In this document: positions 18,807 to 25,831 of the stretch, in pieces | Layout: each line of letters begins with the position of its first letter | Position numbering within the stretch: the first letter of the stretch is position 1 | Source: Anaerolineae bacterium | Lineage (GTDB): Bacteria; Chloroflexota; Anaerolineae; Aggregatilineales; Aggregatilineaceae | Assembly (NCBI GenBank): GCA_016926875.1 | Contig: JAFGNU010000039.1 | Span: 1 to 64,000, forward strand | Reading direction: 5' to 3' | DNA: 64,000 nt | The notes under the pieces: model-generated | Database searches by the model: none | Told to the model about the DNA's origin: nothing | The model's input: the letters and a program-made list of their open reading frames with translations, nothing else | Made by a program: the position numbers and the translations under genes

Positions 18807-19880
18807 CTACTCTAGTCGAATGCGTGGGTCGAGGTAAGCATACAGCGTATCCACGATCAGGTTGATAAAAACGAATATGACGGCAATGATTAATGTAAAT
18901 GCCTGCACAACGGTGTAATCGCGCCCGGTGATCGAATCGTACAGAATACGTCCCACCCCGGACAGGCCAAAGATGGTTTCTGTCAGCACCGCCCCACTCA
19001 ACAGCGATCCCAAAGACAGCCCGATGATGGTTACAACCGGCAGCATGGCGTTGCGGAACGCGTGCTTGAGCACGACCTGCGACTCCCGCACGCCCTTGGC
19101 TCGCGCCGTCCGTACATAGTTCATCCCCAGAACTTCGAGCAGGCTGGAGCGGGTCATACGCGCAATGATAGCCAGCGGGATCGTGCCCAGCGCAATCGCA
19201 GGCAAGATCATGTGTTTGAGCGCATCTCGCAGCCCGGCCCAGTCACCCACCAGCACCGCGTTCAGCGTGTTGATGTTAGCCAGAAAACCGGAGAACGTCA
19301 GCGTGTCCGGGTTTACGTTCCAGCCCCATGCCTCGTAAAACGGCTGGATGGATACACCTGCCGTCAGGCGGCCTGATGGCGGCAGCCACAGGGGCGTATC
19401 CTTGAGCGCCACACCAAACACGTAGGACAGCATCAGGCCCAGCCAGAATACCGGCATCGATACGCCGATGTTCGCCCCGATCATGGTGCCAACGTCGGCA
19501 GCCGAGTTGTGATAGTAGGCCGACACCATCCCCAGTGGAATCCCGACCAGGACAGCGAACAGCATCGCGTAGAAGCTTAACTCCACCGTGACCGGCAAAC
19601 GCTCAACCATCAACTCGTCAACCGGGCGACCAAACCGGATCGAATCCCCCAGGTCGCCGTGCAGCACATCGTTTATGTAGATACGGAACTGTTCAGGAAT
19701 CGAATCGTTGAGACCATAGCGCTCGTTGAAGGCATCGCATATTTCATCAGTAGCGTGCTCCCCCAGCGCCGACCGGCACGGGTCGCCCGGCAGCAGGCGG
19801 GAGAGTGCAAAGGTTACAAACAGGATGCCCAACAAGACCGGAATCGCCAGGGTCAATCGTCGAGCAAGAAAACTAACCAT
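18807..19880 (-). CDS. dppB: DppB-like peptide ABC transporter permease
   Basis: This 357-residue permease begins with the conserved DppB segment LARRLTLAIPVLLGILFVTFALSRLLPGDP, has six predicted membrane helices and the cytoplasmic loop RTARAKGVRESQVVLKHAFRNAMLPVVT that contacts the ATPase. It is slightly longer than usual because of a loop around residues 165-215 (WLPPSGRLTAG ... FYEAWGWNV). With the propeller-bearing permease it forms the transmembrane channel. A hairpin separates it from the binding protein gene upstream. Confidence 0.92.
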   Translation of the reverse strand: MVSFLARRLTLAIPVLLGILFVTFALSRLLPGDPCRSALGEHATDEICDAFNERYGLNDSIPEQFRIYINDVLHGDLGDSIRFGRPVDELMVERLPVTVELSFYAMLFAVLVGIPLGMVSAYYHNSAADVGTMIGANIGVSMPVFWLGLMLSYVFGVALKDTPLWLPPSGRLTAGVSIQPFYEAWGWNVNPDTLTFSGFLANINTLNAVLVGDWAGLRDALKHMILPAIALGTIPLAIIARMTRSSLLEVLGMNYVRTARAKGVRESQVVLKHAFRNAMLPVVTIIGLSLGSLLSGAVLTETIFGLSGVGRILYDSITGRDYTVVQAFTLIIAVIFVFINLIVDTLYAYLDPRIRLE

Positions 19881-19937
19881 AGCTCAGTGCCTCAATTTTT
19901 GCGCCAGAGTATAACTTAACGGGACCAGAATACAATA

Positions 19938-19961
19938 GGGGGGCACTTGGGAGCGCCCCCC
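19938..19961 (-). terminator. Intercistronic hairpin after the binding protein gene
   Basis: The stem GGGGGGC/GCCCCCC lies between the binding protein and permease genes. No clear T run follows on the minus strand, so partial termination or mRNA 3' protection, giving more binding protein than permease, is more likely than full termination. Confidence 0.55.
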
Positions 19962-19995
19962 ACAACTAATCTAACGGGCAAACCAGGCCAACAGC

Positions 19996-21654
19996 TTACT
20001 CTTCAGCCGCTGGCGGGTTCAGGAACCCATCGAACAGGCCGGGGAAGTAAGTGAAGCTGCCGTCACGCCCGACGTGCAGCGGGTGCGCAGCATCCCACTG
20101 AACCGCGTAGGACAGCACGACATCGTTGGCATCCAGCGACGAACCATCGTGGAACTTCACACCTTCGCGCAGGTGGAAGGTCCACTCGGTACCATCTTCG
20201 TTCGCTTCGTACGTCTCAGCCAGCGCCGGTTGCACCGCCGTGCCGCCCACTTCGAAGGCCAGCAGCGATTCGTTGATCTGCTCGCAAGCACGCAGCGATT
20301 CGCCGTCTGTCTCGTCGGCGCAGTACAGGCCAATCGGTTCGGCGTTTTGCATCCAGACCAGTGTATCCTGATCCGGCACCTGCATCACGGCGAAGTACTC
20401 GTTGCCCAGCGGGCTGGCGTGCGCGCCCTCAACCGAAGCCTTGAACGCAGTCGCCGAGGCAGCATGCGATACCGGGATCATCGGAACGTTTTCCTTGATG
20501 GCCGTATTCGCCTTAACGTAGATCGCCAGGCGCGTGGCGGGATCGGCAATCGCCGCTGCTTCCTTCAGCGGTTCGGTGATTGAGTCGAACTTGTCACCAA
20601 ACTGGTCAGACGCACCCGCGCCAAAGTGGAAGTCGAGGAAGTTGGTGGCATCCGGGTAGTCGGCGCCCCAACCCAGCAGGTACATGGACAGCTCGCCACG
20701 GTCGCTGGCGTCGATAAACGCGCCGGATTCCATCACCGTGATGTTGGCGGTGATGCCCAGGTTCACGTCCAACTGGGCTGCGATGTCTTCGGCTACGCGG
20801 CCTGGTTCGGGCAGGTAGGAGCGGAACACGTCACGGTAGGACAGTTCGATCTCAAAGCCATCAGGATAACCGGCCTCGGCCAGCAGGGCGCGCCCTGCTT
20901 CGGGGTCGAAGTCGTACCAGGAAACCTCAGGCGTATAGCCAAAGATCGTAGGCGGCATGAACTGGGTAGCCACAATTGATCCGGGCGGGTAGAAATTGTC
21001 CACAATACGCTGGCGGTCAACGCCCATGGCAATCGCCTGACGCACGCGCACATCGTCCAGCGGCTCGACCCAGTTATTCAGGCCGATGTAGAACGTATTG
21101 GTGCCCGCGCGGTCGTACAGGATCAGGTCTTCGCTCTCGCGAATCGCCGGATAGTCATCCGGTGTCGGGTTGTCGATACCGTCCACCGTGCCCGCCTGGA
21201 GTTCGGTAAACCGGGCTGCGCCCTCAGAGTTCCAACGGAACACGAGCGTCTCGGTCAGGGCTGGGTCACCCCAGTAGTCATCGAAGCGTTTGAGCGTCAG
21301 GTTGTCACCGCGCGTCCACTCTTCGAGCATGTAGGGGCCGGTGCCAATCGGGTTATCAACCAGGTCACCGCCGCCGCCGGTCGCTTCCAGGTAATCCGCG
21401 CTGTTAATCGCGAAAGCCGAGAAGGCGACCTTCGAGGGGAAGGCCGGGTCCGGGCGGCACAACGTGAACTTGACGGTCAGTTCGTCGATGGCTTCAATCG
21501 ACAGGAACTCACCACCGTAATCGCAATTTTCCGCCGCGTATACCATCGGCTCAAACTCTTGGGCTTTGGTGCTGCCCGGTACGCCGACGAAGGCAACGGC
21601 CAGTGTAGAAATGACCAGAAATGTCAAAGTAGCATACTTAAGACGGCTAAACAT
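19996..21654 (-). CDS. Peptide ABC transporter substrate-binding protein (family 5), apparently circularly permuted
   Basis: This 552-residue protein has a signal peptide (residues 1-31, ending STKAQ). It is clearly SBP_bac_5: NPIGTGPYMLEEW, VRQAIAMGVDRQRIVDNFY and LLGWGADYPDATNFLDF. The order is unusual. The segment that normally forms the start of the mature protein (a strand like TLVWMQNAEPIGLY, then LAETYEANEDGTEWTFHLREGVKFHDG) lies at the C-terminus, from about residue 430 to 545. The mature N-terminus instead begins in the middle of the fold (IEAIDELTVKFTLCRPDPAFPS). In both orders the joined ends would be adjacent, as expected for circular permutation. The reading frame is continuous. 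It feeds the permeases and ATPases downstream; the start follows AGGAGG. Confidence 0.85.
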   Translation of the reverse strand: MFSRLKYATLTFLVISTLAVAFVGVPGSTKAQEFEPMVYAAENCDYGGEFLSIEAIDELTVKFTLCRPDPAFPSKVAFSAFAINSADYLEATGGGGDLVDNPIGTGPYMLEEWTRGDNLTLKRFDDYWGDPALTETLVFRWNSEGAARFTELQAGTVDGIDNPTPDDYPAIRESEDLILYDRAGTNTFYIGLNNWVEPLDDVRVRQAIAMGVDRQRIVDNFYPPGSIVATQFMPPTIFGYTPEVSWYDFDPEAGRALLAEAGYPDGFEIELSYRDVFRSYLPEPGRVAEDIAAQLDVNLGITANITVMESGAFIDASDRGELSMYLLGWGADYPDATNFLDFHFGAGASDQFGDKFDSITEPLKEAAAIADPATRLAIYVKANTAIKENVPMIPVSHAASATAFKASVEGAHASPLGNEYFAVMQVPDQDTLVWMQNAEPIGLYCADETDGESLRACEQINESLLAFEVGGTAVQPALAETYEANEDGTEWTFHLREGVKFHDGSSLDANDVVLSYAVQWDAAHPLHVGRDGSFTYFPGLFDGFLNPPAAEE

Positions 21655-22216
21655 GTTTCCTCCTTCAAGCTCCTTATACCCTTTGAGTCATGTACGGTTA
21701 AATAGGTAGAAGTTGTCACAATCCCTGGCGGATAGGTCCTCCTTTCATATAGAGAGGCAATGAGTCACAAAAGAACTCAAAAAATGGAACTTTTAAATCT
21801 ATGTAGCTAGTGGGGCAATGGCTGGTCCTTGCTCATAATAATACACAGGCGAAGCATGGTAACCAGTGAACGAGAGACTATTTAACACTTCGTTTTGTAG
21901 GGGTACCTGGATGAACGCTTTCTGAAATTTGGGTCTACGTCCAGCTTCGATTGACTTAATACTATATCACAGATTCTCCGTTTTATCCTTATGGACTGTA
22001 GACAAATCTATGATTTATAAACTTCCAGATATTCAATAGGGCATATTATATTTCGCTGGGGCGCTCAGTCAAATACTATTCAGGCCAGCAATGAGCACAC
22101 ATACAAAGCGTAACCCATCTCCGCGCTGGCTGCCAATCGGACAGGTAGATCGGCTTTTCATAGTTTTCTTAATTTTCCGGGTTAAACTGAACGAAACATG
22201 AAAGGATGATCTGGTT
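21655..22216. promoter_or_regulatory. AT-rich divergent intergenic region (about 560 bp)
   Basis: No credible gene is seen. The stretch is much more AT-rich than its surroundings and must hold the promoters of the peptide transporter (leftward) and of the two-component system (rightward). I could not fix -35/-10 boxes with confidence. Close to the regulator start, TTTTCTTAA at 22164-22172 followed by CCGGGTTAAA resembles part of the 39-bp elements at 24327 and 24926, which may point to autoregulation. Confidence 0.4.
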
Positions 22217-22891
22217 ATGCGCATACTGGTGGTTGAAGATGAACCCGGCATTGCAAACTTTGTGCGCCAGGGCTTGCAGGAAGCCGGTTATGCGGTCGAT
22301 GTTACGTGGGACGGGCAGGAAGGGCTGGCTTATGCCCTGGCAACCGAGTATGACGTGCTGGTGCTGGACATCATGCTGCCCCGGATGAACGGGCTGGACC
22401 TGCTGCGCGAACTGCGCGAGCAGGGCAACAAAACCCCCACCCTGATGCTCACCGCGCGCGATACGGTCGAGGACCGGGTGATTGGCCTGGATGCGGGTGC
22501 TGATGATTACCTGGTCAAGCCGTTCGCCTTTCCCGAACTGCTGGCGCGGGTGCGTGCCTTGCTGCGGCGACCGCCTTTACAGACAGGCACTGTGCTGGTG
22601 GCGGGTGATCTCGAAATGGATACGTCCACGCGGCAGGTGCAGCGCGGCGAGCGGCTGATCGATCTCAGCCCGCGCGAGTTCGCCGTGCTGGAATACCTGA
22701 TGCGCCACCCCAATCAGGTGCTCACCCGTACTCAGATCGGTGAGCATGTGTGGGACCTGTGTTTTTACAACGAGTCCAACGTCGTGGATGTATATATCGG
22801 CTACCTGCGCCGCAAAGTCGACACGGACAGCGATTACCCGCTGATCCATACCGTGCGGGGCGTTGGCTACCGTTTGAGTGCTGAGGAATAA
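22217..22891 (+). CDS. OmpR/PhoB-family response regulator
   Basis: The 224-residue protein has a receiver domain (residues 1-117) with acidic pair Glu7/Asp8, phosphoacceptor Asp51 in VLVLDIMLPRMNG, Thr79 and Lys101 (VKPFAF). A winged-helix DNA-binding domain follows (about 125-222; LSPREFAVLEYLMRHPNQVLTR, VDVYIGYLRRKVD, HTVRGVGYRL). It is a transcription factor activated by the kinase encoded 5 bp downstream. The 39-bp repeats flanking the next gene are candidate targets. Confidence 0.95.
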   Translation: MRILVVEDEPGIANFVRQGLQEAGYAVDVTWDGQEGLAYALATEYDVLVLDIMLPRMNGLDLLRELREQGNKTPTLMLTARDTVEDRVIGLDAGADDYLVKPFAFPELLARVRALLRRPPLQTGTVLVAGDLEMDTSTRQVQRGERLIDLSPREFAVLEYLMRHPNQVLTRTQIGEHVWDLCFYNESNVVDVYIGYLRRKVDTDSDYPLIHTVRGVGYRLSAEE

Positions 22892-22896
22892 CCGCT

Positions 22897-24330
22897 ATGC
22901 TGCACCAGCTTCGTAGACTGGACAAGATCATCCCTATCCGGCTGCACCTGACCTTCTGGTATCTGATCACGTTGATCGTCCTGTGCGCTGGGTTCGTCAT
23001 CTACCTGCATATACGCTTTGAAGACCGGCTGCTGCGCGAGCTGGATACATCGCTTGAGTTAGCCGCCAACCAGGCAGCCAACTATATCGGCAGCGAGGCG
23101 GGCCAGCTCGTATTTCTCGAATCGGATGCGCTAGCACGGCTTGAAGAGGATTACTCGCTGGTGTTAGTGGCCGAAGATGGGACGCTGCTGGCGCAGGTGG
23201 GCGACCCCGATACGCCACTCCCCGACACGCTCGCCACCGGGTATACGCTGTTTGAGCGCCCAAAGGGGATACACCACCGGAATGAGGATGAGTGGCGCGT
23301 CTACACCCGGCCCGTGATCGCGGTGGACAGTGGGGTCAGTGGGTGGCTGCACGTCGGGCAGTCGCTCAAACAAACGCAGTCCACGCTGCGCAGCCTGACA
23401 AACGAAGTCCATTTTGTATTTCCGCTGACGATCATCGTGGCCGGGATCGGCGGGTTTTTGCTGTCGGCACGCGCCATGCGACCGATTGAGCACATCACGC
23501 GGACAGCCCGGGCGATCAATACCACCGACCTGAACCAGCGCATCAACTATGACGGGCCAAATGATGAGATAGGCCGCCTGGCGCACACTTTTGACCGGAT
23601 GCTCGACCGCCTGGAAGCCGGGTTCGAACGCGAGCGGCGCTTTTCCGGCAACGCGGCGCACGAACTGCGCACGCCCTTAACCGCGCTCAAGGGGCAGATC
23701 GGCGTCACGCTCAGCCGCCCTCGCCAGCCGGACGAGTACGCTGCCACGCTGCGCAGCATGGAGCAGCAGGTTGATCGCCTGATCCGCCTGAGCAGCGATA
23801 TGCTGCTGATGACCCGCCTGGATCAGCAGCCCCGGCAGCCGCTTTCCGATTCGATCAAGCTGGATGAATTACTGGGTGCGCTGGTTGACCAAGTGCGCCC
23901 GCTGGCCGAAGATAAGCAGATCACACTGGTCGAGGAGTTGTCAGTCGTCCCGGTGATCCAGGGCTGCATGGACCTGCTGATCCGGCTGTTTATGAATTTG
24001 CTCGACAATGCGATCAAATATACGCCGTCCGCAGGCCAGATCACAGTGCATACGACACAGGAAGACGAGTATGTGACCGTATACATCCGTGATACCGGCC
24101 CCGGCATCCCTGCCGAACATCTGTCACATCTATTTGAGCGCTTTTACCGCGTAGACAGCGACCGCGCGCGTGATCAGGATAGGAGCGGCAGCAGCCAGGG
24201 CGGCGCCGGGCTGGGCCTGACAATTGCCCAGGAGATCGTCCGCGTGCACAGCGGGACGATCTCGGTGCAGAGCGCAGTCGGGCAGGGCAGCACGTTCACT
24301 GTGCGGCTGCCGGTAACCCCACAAGTATAA
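22897..24330 (+). CDS. Membrane sensor histidine kinase
   Basis: The 477-residue kinase has TM1 at about 19-40, an extracytoplasmic sensor of about 130 residues, TM2 at about 173-193, a HAMP linker (RAMRPIEHITRTARAINTTD), a HisKA domain with His255 in AAHELRTPL, and a HATPase domain (NLLDNAIKYTP, DTGPGIPAEH, GGAGLGLTIAQEIV). It phosphorylates the adjacent regulator. The context of an ABC exporter downstream suggests an envelope-stress or antimicrobial-peptide sensor, by analogy with Bce/Cpr-type modules; this is inference. Confidence 0.95.
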   Translation: MLHQLRRLDKIIPIRLHLTFWYLITLIVLCAGFVIYLHIRFEDRLLRELDTSLELAANQAANYIGSEAGQLVFLESDALARLEEDYSLVLVAEDGTLLAQVGDPDTPLPDTLATGYTLFERPKGIHHRNEDEWRVYTRPVIAVDSGVSGWLHVGQSLKQTQSTLRSLTNEVHFVFPLTIIVAGIGGFLLSARAMRPIEHITRTARAINTTDLNQRINYDGPNDEIGRLAHTFDRMLDRLEAGFERERRFSGNAAHELRTPLTALKGQIGVTLSRPRQPDEYAATLRSMEQQVDRLIRLSSDMLLMTRLDQQPRQPLSDSIKLDELLGALVDQVRPLAEDKQITLVEELSVVPVIQGCMDLLIRLFMNLLDNAIKYTPSAGQITVHTTQEDEYVTVYIRDTGPGIPAEHLSHLFERFYRVDSDRARDQDRSGSSQGGAGLGLTIAQEIVRVHSGTISVQSAVGQGSTFTVRLPVTPQV

Positions 24331-24365
24331 GAACGTTCTTAAACCCATCTCATCGTTTTTTTAAT
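24327..24365 (+). promoter_or_regulatory. 39-bp element, copy 1 (palindrome AAGAACGTTCTT plus AT-rich repeat)
   Basis: The element begins at the stop codon of the kinase gene and contains the perfect palindrome AAGAACGTTCTT (24329-24340). It is nearly identical to the element at 24926-24964: the first 16 bases, CATCGTTT and TTTAAT match exactly, while 8 bases between them differ. TTCTTAA and TTTTTAA lie about two helical turns apart, which would suit an OmpR-type regulator. It precedes the DUF4405-like gene. Confidence 0.5.
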
Positions 24366-24417
24366 CTCCGCCGTCATGCTGGTAGCCAGGTTGGCTAAGC
24401 ACAGGCGGAGGTTTTTT
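24366..24417 (+). terminator. Possible rho-independent terminator or attenuator
   Basis: CTCCGCC (24366-24372) pairs with GGCGGAG (24404-24410), and TTTTTT follows. It sits only 5 bp before the next start codon, so it may end the two-component transcript or act as an attenuator in the leader of the next gene. Confidence 0.55.
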
Positions 24418-24422
24418 CCTCC

Positions 24423-24929
24423 ATGAAACAGATCGGTAAGCCCAAGGCCGGCTACTGGGTGGACGTGGCGCTCTTTACACTGCTGATGCTCGTCATCCAT
24501 CCCCACGCAACCGGCATTGAAACGCACCAGTATATCGGCATGGCGCTGTTGGGCGGCATTGTGATTCATCTTGTGCTGCATCGGCACTGGATAACAGCAG
24601 TCATCAGCCGCCGGTCGGACCGGGTGCCGCGCCGGACGCGGCTGCTGTTCTGGCTGGATACTTTCCTGGCGGCAGCATTCGCGCTGACACTGGTGACCGG
24701 CCTGGCCATCGCCCCGGCGTTCGGAAACGACAATCCGCCGGAACACCTGGTTGGGGTACACCATGGGGGCGCCGTGCTGGTGGTGCTGGGTATGCTGCTG
24801 CATCTGGTCACGCACCGGAAATGGCTTGTTACGATGACGCGGCGCTGCGTCTTTGGCAGATGTGGGCGCAAAACGGGGCTGGTCCAGTCGCGCCCAGCCG
24901 GATCGCACGCAGACAGGCGTACTCCATAA
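24423..24929 (+). CDS. DUF4405-like four-helix membrane protein, possible cytochrome
   Basis: This 168-residue protein has four predicted membrane helices. Paired histidines lie in helices 2 and 4 (HQYIGMALLGGIVIHLVLH and HHGGAVLVVLGMLLHLVTH), the pattern of DUF4405/flavinylation-associated cytochromes that may bind haem. No FMN-binding partner gene is adjacent. The start at 24423 follows a T run with no good ribosome site, so a later start or reduced translation is possible. Its position between the two-component system and the exporter, flanked by both 39-bp elements, implies co-regulation. Role unknown. Confidence 0.6.
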   Translation: MKQIGKPKAGYWVDVALFTLLMLVIHPHATGIETHQYIGMALLGGIVIHLVLHRHWITAVISRRSDRVPRRTRLLFWLDTFLAAAFALTLVTGLAIAPAFGNDNPPEHLVGVHHGGAVLVVLGMLLHLVTHRKWLVTMTRRCVFGRCGRKTGLVQSRPAGSHADRRTP

Positions 24930-24964
24930 GAACGTTCTTAACCGGGTTTCATCGTTTCTTTAAT
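24926..24964 (+). promoter_or_regulatory. 39-bp element, copy 2, upstream of the MacB-like exporter operon
   Basis: This is the second copy of the element at 24327-24365. It again begins at the stop codon of the gene to the left and has the same palindrome AAGAACGTTCTT at 24928-24939 and the same spacing. It lies 73 bp before the ATPase start, so it is a plausible operator or promoter for the exporter. Confidence 0.5.
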
Positions 24965-25036
24965 GTCACCGTTCATCCTGAAAACTGGGCGGCCAACCCA
25001 CGCCATACCATCAGGGAAAACTGAGGAGGAAACAGC

Positions 25037-25819
25037 ATGTCGAATAACAACAGGCATTCAGATTACACGCATCCCGTCGTCCTGGCGGAGAATCTACGCA
25101 AGGATTTGCAGATGGGGCAGGTCACCGTGCACGCGCTGCGCGATGCCACGCTCACCATCCAGGCGGGTGAACTTGTCAGCATCATCGGCCCGTCGGGCAG
25201 CGGCAAATCGACGCTGCTGGGGCTGCTGGGCGGGCTGGATACGCCAACCGGGGGGCGCGTCGTCATCGATGACATGGACATCACCCAGCTCAGCGAGCGC
25301 GCCCTGACACGCGTCCGCAACGAAAAAATAGGCTTTGTTTTCCAGTTCTTTAACCTGGTGCCGACCCTGACCGCGCTCGAAAACGTGGCGCTCCCGATCC
25401 AGTTTGCACGCCAACGCCAGTTTAATCCCACCAAACGCGCCAGAGAACTGCTGGCCATGCTCGAACTGGAGGAGCGCTTGAACCACCGGCCCAACCAGCT
25501 TTCTGGCGGCGAACAACAGCGCGTGGCGATTGCGCGCGCGCTGGCGAACAATCCGCCGCTGCTGCTGTGCGATGAACCCACCGGCAACCTGGACTCGGTA
25601 TCGGGCGGGCTGGTGATGCACGCCCTGCGCGAAGTGCAGCGAAGCATGCGCACGACGATCATCATCGTCACGCACGATATGAGCATCGCGGCGCAAACCG
25701 AGCGCGTGATCTCACTCGTGGACGGCTGCATCCAGGGGGATATGGACCCGCGCGCACTGGACGTCGTGACCGGCACGTTGCCGACTGCCATCGACGCGCT
25801 GGCAGAAGTTCGAGCGTAG
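25037..25819 (+). CDS. ABC transporter ATP-binding protein, MacB/LolD type
   Basis: The 260-residue ATPase has Walker A GPSGSGKSTLLGLLGG, the FQFFNLVPTLTALENVALP segment, signature LSGGEQQRVAIARALAN, Walker B LLLCDEPTGNLDS and the H-loop IIIVTHD, all typical of the MacB/LolD/BceA group. It starts after GAGGAGG and ends 12 bp before the FtsX-like permease, with which it should form a mechanotransmission-type transporter acting on envelope substrates. Confidence 0.93.
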   Translation: MSNNNRHSDYTHPVVLAENLRKDLQMGQVTVHALRDATLTIQAGELVSIIGPSGSGKSTLLGLLGGLDTPTGGRVVIDDMDITQLSERALTRVRNEKIGFVFQFFNLVPTLTALENVALPIQFARQRQFNPTKRARELLAMLELEERLNHRPNQLSGGEQQRVAIARALANNPPLLLCDEPTGNLDSVSGGLVMHALREVQRSMRTTIIIVTHDMSIAAQTERVISLVDGCIQGDMDPRALDVVTGTLPTAIDALAEVRA

Positions 25820-25831
25820 CAGGAGGCCACC

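Noticed and set aside
24329-24340. AAGAACGTTCTT as a LexA (SOS) box
   Set aside because: The Gram-positive-type SOS box needs four bases between GAAC and GTTC; here the half sites abut, and no damage-response gene is near.
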